Assembly: GCF_040712315.1 (NCBI RefSeq)
Contig: NC_134013.1
Location: forward strand, 44,252,501-44,316,500
DNA from: Castanea sativa
Lineage: Eukaryota > Streptophyta > Magnoliopsida > Fagales > Fagaceae
Length of the DNA: 64,000 nt
Direction of reading: 5' to 3'
Under the pieces are notes generated by a model. That model was not told the DNA's origin. It made no database searches and saw only the letters and a list, made by a program, of their open reading frames with translations. Shown in pieces: positions 12,095-22,923 of this stretch (the stretch's first letter is position 1; each line of letters starts with the position of its first letter). Position numbers and translations under genes: made by a program.

Positions 12095-12700
12095 GAGTAA
12101 TTGTGACCGGGCCTTTTGAAAAGGCTGCCTACATACCTCTCTCACAGAGGATCAGGTCTAGACGTAGTTCAGAGAAAAAGTTTTGAAAAATCTTTTTTGA
12201 AATGAAGTTTCTTTTTGGATGATTGTGACCGGGCCTTTGAAAGGGCTGCCTACGTTCCTCTCTCATAGAGGATCAGGTCCAGATGTAGTTCGAAGAAAAA
12301 GTTTTGAAAAATGAAGTTTTGAAATTTCTTTTTTTAAATGAAGTTTCTTTTTGGATGATTGTGACCGGGCCTTTGAAAAGGCCACCTATGTACCTTTTTC
12401 ATAGAGGATCAGGTCCAGATGTAGTTCGAAGTAAAAGTTTTGAAAAATGAAGTTTTGAAATTTCTTTTTTGAAATGAAGTTTCTTTTTGGGTGATTGTGA
12501 CTAGGCCTTTGAAAAGGCTGCCTACGTACCTCTCTCATAGAGGATCAAGTCCAGACGTATTTCAAAATATTTAAAAAAAAAAAAATGAAGTTTTGAAATT
12601 TCTTTTTTGAAATGAAGTTTCTTTTTGGGTGATTGTGACTGGGCCTTTGAAAAGGCTTCCTACGTACCTCTTTCATAGAGGATTAGGTCCAAATGAAGTT
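12095..12700. repeat. five tandem copies of a conserved Tat motif
   Basis: The unit of 118-137 bp contains 'gattgtgaccgggcctttg' followed by 'gctgcctacgtacctct', 'catagaggatcaggtcc' and 'cgtagttc'. Copies start near 12098, 12219, 12357, 12494 and 12630. A single copy of the core also lies at 37380-37425, just past the integrase end of the old Tat element. The motif therefore belongs to the non-coding region after pol in this lineage and was amplified here. Confidence 0.8.
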
Positions 12701-14299
12701 CGTAAAAAAATTTTGAAAAATGAAGTTTTGAAAGAAAAAAAATTTGAAATGAGTCTCTTTTTTTCTTTTTCTTTTTTTAGGAAAAAAAAAAAGCAATGCA
12801 CTTAGAATGAGATTTTTTGAAATTTTATCTTTTTCAAATGAACAAAAGGTGATCCTTTGAACAACCTCTTTGACCAATCATAATGTTCAATTGCTAACTT
12901 GATCTCATTCACTAGAAAGGATTGAAATCATTAAAAACGTGTAATCAAATTTGCTTCTTTATTCTAAAATTTTTTTAGATTAAGTCTTCAAAGACAGTCA
13001 AAGAAATGAAATGCTTGGGGATCACACATGTTAGGAATAAGCAAGAAAGGGAAAAATCCCAAGTTTGAAGATTTTTGAGAATTTGGAAATTTGTTCTTTT
13101 GAGAGTTATTTTTAGTTGTGAGAAAATAAAGCGAGTGTTTGGAGCTTAGAAAAAAATATCGATCACTTGAGAATTTGTGAAATTCATCTTTTAAAGATAT
13201 CAGCCAGTGGGGCTTGATAATCTTCAGCAATTTTCCTTCTTAATCCAAGAGAAAATATTGTCATAGCTCAATGTGTGCTTTTAATAAGAAGGACTTCAAT
13301 GAGGGCTTTATTCAAAGGTCTAGGTTTGAAAGGAATGATATAAAAGGCTCAAAACCCTTATGATATTTACCCAAGTATGCAATACTTTAAATTCAAGCAT
13401 TGGAAGATTTTTCCACATCTTCCATCATTGACTCTTGTGCTAAAATCCTTGTCATGTTCATCATCTTCTCATTGGTCTTCATTGTTTCCTTTCATTTGGT
13501 CTTGACTTTTTTAGCTTGACAACTTCCTCTTTTTGGTCTTCTTTGAGGACCTTACCAAGTGGTGCTAAAACCATAAGGTCAACACTTCCTCATCTTGAGA
13601 TTAAAGCATGCAATGGATAATTATTGTAATAGGTGTCCAAGAATAATGTGGGTTATCGAAGGCGGCCTCCTATCCCTAGTGATGCTTTCTTGTAAGCATA
13701 GTGACTTAAACTCCTTTAATAAATTTTTCTTGGAATGGATGTATTTCTTAGATTGCCTTTTAGGACATTTTCTTATCATATTTTGAATGTTTAGCAAAAG
13801 TCCTTACATGGATTGAATGAAGTTAAATCCCTCTTTGGAACAAATTGATTGGTAGAGCAATTAATCATCATGATTTGGAAAAAGTTTTGCCATATGGATC
13901 TTCTTGTATTCTCTTGAAAAGAAGGCTTTCGAAAAAATTTTGGAGTCTTTGAAGGAACAAAAAAAAAAAAAAAAGGGTTTTTAGAAAAATGTTACTAAGA
14001 AATCACAATGCCCCTAGCGCAATTTTTTTAAAAAATTTTTTTTTTCTTTCTTTCTTTTTTCTTATTTTTTTATTTATCTTTTGATTTATTTATTTTTCTT
14101 TTATTTACATGTGAATAACATGATGAATCAAATGCATCAAACACTACATGAAATTGAGCAAATAACCAACTAGAAAGCAAGTCATGAATAAACAATAAAA
14201 TCAAAAAGCCAATCTAAAAAACCTGTAAAATAAAATTCAAACAAAGTCAGGATGATTGGCTGATGAAGGCAGAGTGATGACTTGTTGATCAATCAGATC
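12701..14299. other. AT-rich interior of Ogre-like element, no gene seen
   Basis: Poly-A and poly-T runs (near 12730-12790, 13960-13975 and 14025-14095) alternate with unique AT-rich sequence. No protein family signature was found in either strand. Confidence 0.6.
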
Positions 14300-14893
14300 T
14301 TAAATGGCATGCCTTAAGTAATAACATCCATCAGTTGTATGGCCTTTTCCTTGATGATATCTACAATGAGTATTAGGATTGTATCTTCTAGGCATAGGAT
14401 ATGGTATTGGCTTGGGATTCAATGGCTTTAGTAATACCTTAGCTTGTAGTTTCTCTAAGGCTTCACTCAAAGTCATGTATAGTTTTGAAAAATTTCTTCG
14501 ACGCCTATAATTGCCAGTTGATGGTTTGACTGCACTGTTACTGATGTGATAAGGCACTACTACCTTAGGGATTGAGTCCACTGATATGTTCTTGCTGATT
14601 GGAGAGGATAGTTGGAAAGACAACTTGTTGAAACTCCTAGCTCTTTTCTTTAGAAATTGGAAATGTGGAATCTCTTCGGGTTTTGGTGAATTATCCTTGC
14701 ACAAGGTAGAGAGCATAGATTGATTGGCTGAGCTGACTTGCAATGCAGAGTTGGCTATCCAAGAGATTTGGGCTAGCTCTTCATTTATCCTCTCTTGACC
14801 TTCCAGGATGGAGTTAAGAACATCTTCAATTCTTTCTTGGCTCATTAGGGTTGAATATTCCTTGGGCTTGATGGGCTTGAACTTATGATCCAA
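14300..14893 (-). pseudogene. Tat-type gag remnant with nucleocapsid motif
   Basis: A 197-codon minus-strand frame begins at an ATG at 14893. It ends with a variant zinc-knuckle stretch CRYHQGKGHTTDGC (14320-14365) followed by YYLRHAI. That is the C-terminal gag signature of Tat/Ogre elements, where His/Cys spacing differs from the classic CCHC knuckle. A stop directly after RHAI is probably a Gln codon turned to TAA: coding similarity continues for about eight codons (DLIDQQVI). A normal gag is several times longer, so the capsid part is missing. It sits next to the primer-binding site, as expected for the 5' end of the internal region. Confidence 0.75.
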
Positions 14894-14945
14894 AAGGTTG
14901 AAATCTCGGTGGACTTTGGCTTTTGGTTATCTGTCTCCAAATGAG

Positions 14946-15125
14946 GGGGTTTAAAGTGTCTTCCCCCCTTGTAATATGGACAATTTTTGTTGGGTTATTA
15001 TGATCGTTATCTTGGGGTTTGAAGTGTCTCCCCCCATTTGTAGGTGTTGGCTTACTTGACTGGGGTTTGAAGTGTCTCCCCTTCTATGTTGGTGCTTGGT
15101 AATTTGATTGGGGTTTGAAGTATCT
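14946..15125. repeat. short tandem repeat, about 55 bp, four copies
   Basis: The phrase 'ggggtttgaagtgtctcccc' recurs near 14946, 15015, 15061 and 15110, in the gag leader of the Ogre-like element. Confidence 0.7.
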
Positions 15126-15289
15126 TGTAGGTCGGATATGGGATTGTGATGTTGCAGCAGCAGAGTCTCTTCTATGCTTATGGGCTTTAGTATTGTGATG
15201 GGAGTGATGAGCTTGGAATTGAAGCAACTAGCTTGAGTGTCGGTCTTAGGTCCTCTTTGCATCTTTCCTTCAAATCTTGACCAAATTCT

Positions 15290-15291
<2 letters not shown>

Positions 15292-15337
<46 letters not shown>
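15292..15337. repeat. (CT)n microsatellite
   Basis: A pure CT run of about 46 bp in the leader of the Ogre-like element. It creates a spurious Arg-Glu frame on the minus strand. Confidence 0.97.
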
Positions 15338-15342
<5 letters not shown>

Positions 15343-15908
15343 CTTTCTTGGGTCAATTAAGGCTAGGTCACCATCTACATCAACCAACCAAGCAAAACAA
15401 ACACACACAATGTGCAATGAAATATTAACTGGAACCGGCCTAAGGGTAGGTTCTAAGTCATTACATTGTAGAGTGGGTTTGTTGTTTCATAGTTTCCCAT
15501 AGCTAGGACATTACACCTCCCAACTTGTAATGTAATGAACATTGCGTTAGTCCGAACAGCATGGTCTGTCCTTTATAGTTAACAAGAAATGATCCAGTGA
15601 TTTTAGGCTATAAGTTGGTGTGTTCGCCACTGGGTACCCGAATCTAATGAAGACAGGCGATCCATGGTTACTACCACCACAAAATTGTTGAAAAGGGGTG
15701 CATACATTGTTGTTTGGACGGCAGACACTATGATAGTTAGGGAAAGCTTTTAACAAACAACACATAGAACAAAATATCATAAAACATCGCAACAAATGTA
15801 GAACAAATATACCTAAACAAACAAACAAACAACAATATCATGCAAGATCATGCAAAAGAAGGGTACACATTTGGTCACTTAAGTCTAATACAAAGCTTAA
15901 CCCTCAAC

Positions 15909-15927
15909 ATCCCCAGTAGACTCACCA
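15909..15927 (-). other. primer-binding site of Ogre-like element
   Basis: Minus-strand TGGTGAGTCTACTGGGGAT lies one base inside the LTR end (15929). The TGG start is complementary to the CCA tail of a tRNA. The form 'TGGxGACTCxxxTGGGGA' is the one I associate with Ogre/Tat elements, usually assigned to tRNA-Arg. That tRNA assignment is from memory. Confidence 0.7.
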
Positions 15928-16782
15928 CTATGAGAGACCTCGAAAGTGCCTCTCAGAAAAGAAAGAGATTTTTGGGTGTTTAGTCAAGGCACCTCTCTTT
16001 TTGGGTAAGTGGTGTGGAGTCGCCACTTAATTTTTTATACAAAAAATAAGAAAAACTAAATACAAAATACATGACTAAATTGTTCCTCAATTATTGATTG
16101 AATAAAAAGGGTACATATTTGATAAATGGAAAATTACATGGCTTTGGGTCCTAGTTACAAACTACCAAAAATACATGGCTTTTTGTCCTAGTTAAAATCT
16201 ACCAAAAAATAAAAAACAAAGATAAAACCTAGGTCTACCTATCCAAAGACACTAAATTCGGAGGCTATGTTACGGAATGGAAAGGTGTTAGACACCTATT
16301 CCACCCAGATAGAGTCTGGTCTTCTAGACTCTTATGACCAATGTACCTTTTTATGCATGCTATGAATGATATGTTGTAGATATGGACAAAACTAAGTCAC
16401 ACAAATTTATTTATGAATGAATCCTCTTCTTGTTTAAAAAAATTCAAATATGTTTTAGTAATAGAACAAAGTCTTTTGGTTTGTTAAAAAATTCAGATAT
16501 GTTTTTGAGAAATATAAAAATGATTTGGAGTTTTGTAAAGGATCAAAATTGTTTTGTGATGATAAGAAAAATGGTTTTTGATAACAAAAAAAAACAAAAA
16601 TCAGATCTGTTTTTTACATGTTCAAAAAATATGAAAAAAAATTTTTGAAGAGAATTTCATTCACAACATAAATTTATGCTATATGAACCAAACATAAACA
16701 CAATCATGCATAATTTTTTTCTTAGTTTCAATATCTGCATTTGTTAGAAAAATCAAATCTATATCTATGAAAGATACAAATC

Positions 16783-17007
16783 TGAAAGCTCGGATTTGTA
16801 TTAAAAACATAAGAGCTATTTAGACTCCAAATTAAAAAATTACAGCTTGGTTGATCTTACTCTAACTTAAACTAAGCGCGGAGATAAGAGTAAATGAAGC
16901 GCAATCAACCGATACTACTCTAGTGCATAAACATGAACAATAAACAATAAAAGTAAAGCACAAAAGTAAGGGAAGAGAGATGCAAACACTAGATAACACC
17001 GCGACCT
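16783..17007 (-). repeat. 3' LTR remnant of nested copia element
   Basis: The 225 bp starting TGAAAGCTCGG match 19210-19435 closely and stop abruptly at 'ataacaccgcga'. The upstream part of this LTR on the minus strand has been deleted together with adjacent internal DNA. Confidence 0.85.
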
Positions 17008-18104
17008 TACACATGAAATAGGTCACGAAAACACCCAGAAAACATGTTTTTCACACAAAAACAACTTGAAAAACTTTGAAAAACATGGGTGATACAAATC
17101 ACTTCCAAAAGCAAACAAAAAGAACAAAAATCTTTTTGGTTTGATCCACATATGGTTGAGCACACACACATCACATTTGAACATGTACAATCACACAAAT
17201 GAAAATAAGCATTCATTGAACAATAGACTTGTGTGTTGTGTGTGTGTATCAAATGTAGAATAATCCTTAGTCTAGAGTAAAACTTCAATGATCAATTCAA
17301 TCAGGTCATACACAACTAGTACTAAGTCAAGTGGACTATCTCAATTATAGAAATGAACATATATGATCACCCACAAAAAATGATTACATAACTTTGAAGC
17401 TTTTCATTTGGCTTCTTTACAAATCATAACATATGATCATTTTTCAACAAATACATCTCAGTTTGAGATCGATGCCTGAACTTTTTGATATTTCAACTTT
17501 GTGAGTGAGTCTTTGGCTTTTTGAGGCACCATACAATTTGATACAAGTCACTCTCCCTTTTTCCTAGTCAAATACTAGTATGTGCGACGGCTTTTACAGC
17601 TCAATATCTCTTTTCAAGATTTGACATTAGATGAGCTCTTTAAGCAAAAACATAAGAACGTGGGAAAAGATATAGGTACAAGTCAATGCATGTATCAAGA
17701 CCAACAAGACTATTGACTAATCATTCATGACAAGCTTGAAGATTGATTTACAACAATCACACATAGATTTCAAGATTTTTCCCACAAAGATAGATGTGCA
17801 TACAAAACAAGCTAAGCTCGTAAATGCACTTCGTCATTAATACAAAGGTACTAGGTCAAACTCACATGTGAAATGTGCTCAAACATATACGATCAAAATT
17901 TTTGAATTTTTCACTTTTTATGTGGTTTTAGGATTTTTACTCACACAAAAAACAAAGACATAAAAGTAAGATAAAAAACAAAAACAAAAACAATACATAC
18001 AAATAAATTCAAGATGCACAAATGCATGAATATATAGCATCTAATGCATGAAGGGTTCCAAAAAGATCGAAAGAATTAGATCAAGGACCAAAATGAGCAT
18101 AAGC

Positions 18105-19208
18105 TCAACCATAGGAACCTTTCCTCATCCAAACGGAACGATTGTTTAGAATGAGTGTCTCATAAGAAGTGAGACAAGGGTTGGAAGAATGAGAACCGGA
18201 GATGCACAAAGAGAAGGAGGTAAGAACATCAAAAAATTTCTTCAACGACTTACCATTTTTTCCAAAATCCGGTATTGCTTGCAAAGCACAACTTCCAAGA
18301 AGCTCAAGTTTCTCTTTTCTTTTGATTCTTTTAAGAGCTTGAAACTTAGAGCAATGAGGTCTAAAATGACCAAAGGCACCACAATGATGACAAACAATGT
18401 GTTTAGGTCCACTAGGCTTTTGGGGAAGGGATCTAACAACATGGTTTAGTTCTCTCTTCAACTTGGGACATTATGGTCTTATGTGACCAATCACACCGCA
18501 ATGGTGGCAAGTTGGAACAAACTTAGATCCATCTAAAACCTTAGATTGAGACCTAAACGGAGGCTTTGGCTTAAGAGCCTTTCTCTCCACCTTTTGATTT
18601 CTTTTGTGTGGATGAATGTACACCGATTTGTCCTTTGAGGTAGAACACACAATAGGCACAAAATCGGGTACCCCAACATGATTGCAACAAATATTTTCAT
18701 CATTTTTAGCAATGGGTTCAGCAATCAAACACTTGGCATGCATCTTAAGAGATTCATTTTCACATTTTAGCTCATCAACAAGTTTTTTAGACAAAACAAG
18801 TTTAGCATCCAAGTCCATATTCAAACATTCAAACTCTTTTAGTTTTTCAAGAGAATTTTCAACAAGCTTCTTATACTTTTCAACCAATTTATTGGATTCA
18901 TTGAGCTTAGCAATCAAATCATCATTTTCACACATAAACTTGCTCAAATTCTCTTGAACCTTCTTAGCCTTTTTCTTCAAGAGTTTGACATTTGGAATAT
19001 TAACAACAACACTAAAAGATTCATGTAACATGTCATCACAATTTTGAGGATTAACACTCATAGAGGCATTTTCACAAACACACGGCATGTTACAATCAAC
19101 AACATCTATAGAAGCATACAAAACACCATCCATGGCAAAACACACAGAAGGGTCAAGGATCACACTTAGGTAATGAAACACAAACAAGTGTACCCGCTCT
19201 GATACCAA
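18105..19208 (-). pseudogene. copia gag C-terminal remnant, coiled coil plus two zinc knuckles
   Basis: The minus-strand frame reads through a long Lys/Glu/Leu heptad region (about 18690-18990) and then two CCHC nucleocapsid knuckles, CHHCGVIGHIRP-C (about 18468-18510) and CHHCGAFGHFRPHC (about 18350-18395). A TAA at 18471-18473 replaces the residue before the last Cys of the first knuckle, most simply CAA to TAA. After the second knuckle the frame continues to 'VWMRKGSYG', the typical gag-protease junction wording of these copia elements. The capsid part is missing: the frame begins inside the primer-binding site, so a deletion joined the leader directly to the coiled coil. Confidence 0.8.
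19196..19207 (-). other. primer-binding site of nested copia element
   Basis: TGGTATCAGAGC on the minus strand is the standard initiator-tRNA-Met primer site of plant copia elements. It lies two bases inside the LTR end at 19210. Confidence 0.85.
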
Positions 19209-19209
19209 T

Positions 19210-20297
19210 TTAAAGTTCGGATTTGTATTAAAAACACAAGAGCTATTTAGACCCCAAATTAAAAAATTATGACTTGGTTGATTTTACTCTAACTTAAACT
19301 AAGCGTGGAAACAAGAGTAAATGAAGCGCAATCAACCGATACTACTCTAGTGCATAAACATAAACAACAAACAATAAAAGTAGAGCACAAGAGTAAGGGA
19401 AGAGAGATGTAAACACAAGATAACACCGCGATGTGTTATCGAAGAGGAAACCAAAGAACTCGGCGAAAAACCTCTCCGCCGCCCTCCAAGCGGTAAATCG
19501 ATCCACTAGAGAATAAAGTTGGAGTATATGAATAACAAAAGACCCTCCAAGCCTAGTCTACCCAATGTACTTAAGCCTTCCAAGCTCCTGCTACCAACGA
19601 ACTTCACGGAGTCATGTCTTCTCTAGCTTTTCGGATCCCGCAATATGCCCGATTGCATTCGCCAAACCTCACCGACTTCTTTTGGAAAATCCCTAAAGCT
19701 TCCCAATCTCCAAAACACTCTCTACACTTTGAAAAGGTGTGGGTTATATTTGGGTATAAATCTTCTCTCAAGGTATGAAAATGGGAGAGGGAAGGAGAAG
19801 AGGCTACAATGATTTCTCACTAAGGATGGGTAACTCTCTCTCTAAGAGATGGGTGTGTGTGTTGTAGAAAACTTATCTAAGGTTTTTCTCTTTGAATGGC
19901 CTCCTTACACATTTGTGGGTAATTAGGGTATATATAGTGTGGGTGAAGGGTAAGAAAGTCACACTTAAAAAACCCTCCAGCAGAGAGTTTCGCGGGTATC
20001 TCGCAAGAAGGCCTTACCCGCGAGACACTCGCGAAATCCTCCAGGCTGGCACGACGTTTCAACTTCTAGCATGTGCTTCTCATGTGGCTCTTTCGCGGGT
20101 TAGCTTCTAGTGAACTTCTCGCGAGCTAGTCGCGAAATGCACTGATCTTCAATTAAGCTTGAGTCTTCACCAACTTAACACTTAACCCAATACAATACAA
20201 TCCCACAAAAATACAATGAAACAAATTAAAGCAATTACAACACTTTTGTCATGGAATAAAGCCAACATTAAACATAGTCGTAAATCACAACTTTATA
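19210..20297 (-). repeat. 5' LTR of nested copia element
   Basis: The 1088-bp LTR ends next to the primer site with TT where the other copy has TG on the plus strand. The GC-richer part at 19430-19560 and 19980-20140 has no counterpart in the truncated LTR. The words 'cgcgggtatctcgcaagaag' and 'cgcgagctagtcgcgaaat' near 20000-20140 are CpG-rich. Confidence 0.82.
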
Positions 20298-20952
20298 AAA
20301 TCAATTTTTAATTTGAGAAAAATTCAGATCTGCATCTAAGAAAGATGCAGATCCGTTTTTGTTTGAAGAAAAAAATTCAGATCTATATCTAAGAAAGATG
20401 CAGATCCATTTTTTATTGAGAAAAATTCAGATCTACATCTAAAAAAGATGCAGATCTGTTTTTTGATTAAGAAAAATTCAGATCTATATCTAAGAAAGAT
20501 GCAAATCTGTTTTTAATAATAAAAAATTGGTTATATGCAGATTATTGAAATTAAGAAAGAGATCATAACAACTATATATAAAAAATCAAGATAATGCTTT
20601 AAAAAACACAATGATTAACAATTCATGTTATGGATAAAGAAAAGCATGCATCATCATAAAAGAGAAAGATATAAAGAAAAGGAAAATAGAGATTGAAAAC
20701 AACCTCTAGCATGAAGCACTTCTTGCTCTTGAGAGGATATTTTAGGGTTCAAAGGAATTTATTTAATTATCTTTGAAACCTAAAAACCCTAATTTTAAAG
20801 ATGGGATCAACAAATATGAGCAATTGGAGAGTCTAAAAGAGTGTGCCTCTCAAAGCGTAAAAAAGTGTTTCTTTCTCTAGAGGGTGAAAAGTGTCAAGAT
20901 GGGTCCCTTCTTGAGCGTAAAAAGAATCCCCCAAATTTTGAGAAGCATCCCC

Positions 20953-20960
20953 TATTTATA
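20953..20960 (-). promoter_or_regulatory. TATA box of Ogre-like 5' LTR
   Basis: TATAAATA on the minus strand in the context CTATAAATAGGGGATGC, matching the box at 8564-8571 in the other LTR. As the upstream LTR, this copy would drive the element. Confidence 0.6.
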
Positions 20961-21743
20961 GAGGTTGGAAAAAAAAAATGTAAGGGAGAAAATCTAAAAA
21001 AAATGAGATTTGGATAAGAGGAAGCTGATTTTTCATATCAGAACTAGTTTCGTATTTTGATCATATCTCTTTACTCAAAATTCGGATTAAGCTGAAATTT
21101 TGACAGAGGAAGGAATATTCGATTCTCTACAACCTTTCAAGAAATAGCCTAGTCCAAATTTGGAGTTTTACTATGCCAAGTAGCATTTGGAGCTTTGGAG
21201 TTTTCCAACTCTAAGACTGTATTTGGACGAATTTTAGAGTTATTTTCATGATAAACCTCATTCCAAAGTGATAATAATGACTTTTAAAATAATTATTTTG
21301 AATATAATTATCCCAAAAGCCTAATTATCCACAGTCTTTAAATATTATCAACTTATTTGTTTTAATCCCATGCAACAAATCTCACTTTAAGAAAAATATT
21401 CCACCAATCACATAAATTCATTTAATTAATTTTAATCATTAACCAATCAAAATTAATTTCAATTATTCAGACGTGATCTGCTTCACCCCATACAATGCAT
21501 GCAGACCGTGCAAACTTGATCATGCGATATCTTTCAATCTGACAGTCCAATTTGGGAACTAGACATACTGTCGCGACCGTTAGAACCTCAACATCATTTT
21601 TATGATATGCAATGAATGAATTGATGCATGTAATGCAAGAACAAATTGATGCATGTAATGCAATCATGATTTTTGGGGTACATGGATGATCATTCCAATC
21701 ATCTTCCTTGATTAAATCATAGGTGCAAAATCGAGTGCCTACA

Positions 21744-21939
21744 AGTGATACCGTCAAAGATGATGACTCTCCATAGGTTTAGCCATGTATTGTTGTATCA
21801 TGATGCAGCCCCTGGGTGAGCATATTTCATTTTCTTGTACTTTGTAGACTTTGCCCTTTAGCAGGTTAGATATGTATGTATATTGTATTGCCTCTCGGTA
21901 GGCCTGGACATGTATGTATTATATTGCCCCATAGTGGAC
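21744..21939 (+). other. old Tat element, non-coding repeat-bearing spacer (left piece)
   Basis: After the duplicated AGTGA a frame continues briefly and then stops. From about 21840 the phrases 'cctctcggtaggcctggaca' and 'tgtatgtattatattgcccc' begin a degenerate tandem repeat. It resumes at 31003-31210 on the far side of the copia insertion. Confidence 0.65.
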
Positions 21940-22852
21940 TGTTAGGACATATATGGAACTTGTTAGAATATATGTCATGTAGAATTGGCTAATCTTTTGA
22001 CAAAATGCACTTTACTTGTAATTGGGTAAATCTAGGATGGTTTAAGTCTTCAAGAAAAATATTATTCAAGTCAAGAGTTAAAGCCATGCAAATCTGTTCA
22101 AGAAACAAGTGAAGAAGTGCTGTATTTTAAAGCTCGATAGATAGTTGGACAGATTGTATCTATTAAGGTTTAAAAGGGAATTTTAGCCCGATGCTTGATA
22201 GTAGCTCGACAGATAACCTATCTATCGAGAATTACAAAATTCAGATTTCCAAATCTATTTTTGACGCATATCCAAGCTATTTGTGTAGGGTTTCTTTTCT
22301 CACAACCCTAGACATATATAAGGAATATAATAAGGGTCATCAAATTGGATGCAAGCTGATGCAACTTGATACAAAGTGATTATTCACTCAAATTGTGACC
22401 GGAGACAATTTGTCCTAGTTCATCTTTCTCTTGAAGAAGCTACTGCGTTTGTACGTCGTAAGGTTTTGTAACCAAGGAGCTTCTTGATCTTCATCATGTG
22501 GATGAACTGAAGAACTTTTCAGCCAACATCTTCCTGAAGTTGGTGTGTTAGTCACGTACTAGGATCCACGCATCGATTGGTTAGTCATGTACTTGGAGTC
22601 GTGCATTGAAAGGAGAGATTGTCACTACATTACAAGTCCAATTATGTATTAGGGTAAAGGTTCAACTGTAGGTTGGTATAAGGTACTGAGATTCCTTTAC
22701 TTGTAACCGCTTGTTTTGATAATAGTGGATTCTCGGGAGTGGTGACCTTAAATTCACATGGCAGAGCTTTGCCTCGGTGCTTTTCCCCATTCATAAACAA
22801 ATCACCCGATTGGTTACTTTACCTAAGGGGTCAATACATTTTTGGCCTATCA
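21940..22852 (+). repeat. 5' LTR of copia-type element
   Basis: The 913-bp LTR carries a TATA-like TATATAAG at 22315-22322 and palindromic 'ctatctatcgag' words near 22212. It lacks about 110 bp present near the end of the 3' LTR (about 30855-30970), so the LTRs differ in length. Confidence 0.87.
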
Positions 22853-22854
22853 AG

Positions 22855-22866
22855 TGGTATTAGAGC
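22855..22866 (+). other. primer-binding site of copia-type element
   Basis: TGGTATTAGAGC begins two bases after the LTR. It is the initiator-tRNA-Met site with one C-to-T change (usual TGGTATCAGAGC). Confidence 0.85.
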
Positions 22867-22923
22867 AGGCATACTCTGATTAGGGTTAATCTTTGTTGTA
22901 TGATCCATTGACCCCTGTTTGTC

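Larger units (their letters stand above)
16783..20297 (-). mobile_element. nested copia-type element, internally deleted
   Basis: The insertion interrupts the Ogre-like LTR between 'gatacaaatc' and 'aatttttaatttgag', with a 5-bp duplication AAATC (16778-16782 and 20298-20302). A full LTR (19210-20297) and only the last 225 bp of the other LTR (16783-17007) remain. An initiator-Met-type primer site and a gag C-terminal remnant lie between. Pol is absent. The outer minus-strand start reads TA instead of TG. The stretch 17008-18104 holds no recognisable coding sequence. Confidence 0.83.
7071..21743 (-). mobile_element. non-autonomous Ogre/Tat-like LTR retrotransposon
   Basis: Two LTRs in the same orientation bracket 6.5 kb of internal DNA. 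The element is flanked by a perfect 5-bp target duplication AGTGA (7066-7070 and 21744-21748). On the minus strand the LTR starts TGTAGGCACTCG at 21743. The primer-binding site follows the upstream LTR at 15927, and a gag remnant lies next at 14893-14300. No reverse transcriptase, integrase or RNase H sequence was found, so the element depends on others or is dead. The rest of the interior is a series of tandem repeats. A copia element is nested in the 5' LTR. The insertion interrupted an older coding remnant of another Tat element. Confidence 0.87.
15929..21743 (-). repeat. 5' LTR of the Ogre-like element, split by a copia insertion
   Basis: On the minus strand the LTR starts TGTAGGCACTCG at 21743 and ends ...GGTCTCTCATA at 15929. 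The terminal CA has become TA, unlike the other LTR. Net length without the nested element (16783-20297) is about 2.3 kb. Large indels relative to 7071-9330 include loss of the AT microsatellite and changes around 21000-21200. Confidence 0.83.

Noticed and set aside
15187..15417. Arg/Glu-repeat ORF on the minus strand
   Set aside because: Produced by the CT microsatellite at 15292-15337.
18682..18957. Plus-strand Ser/Phe-rich ORF
   Set aside because: Antisense shadow of the copia gag coiled coil.
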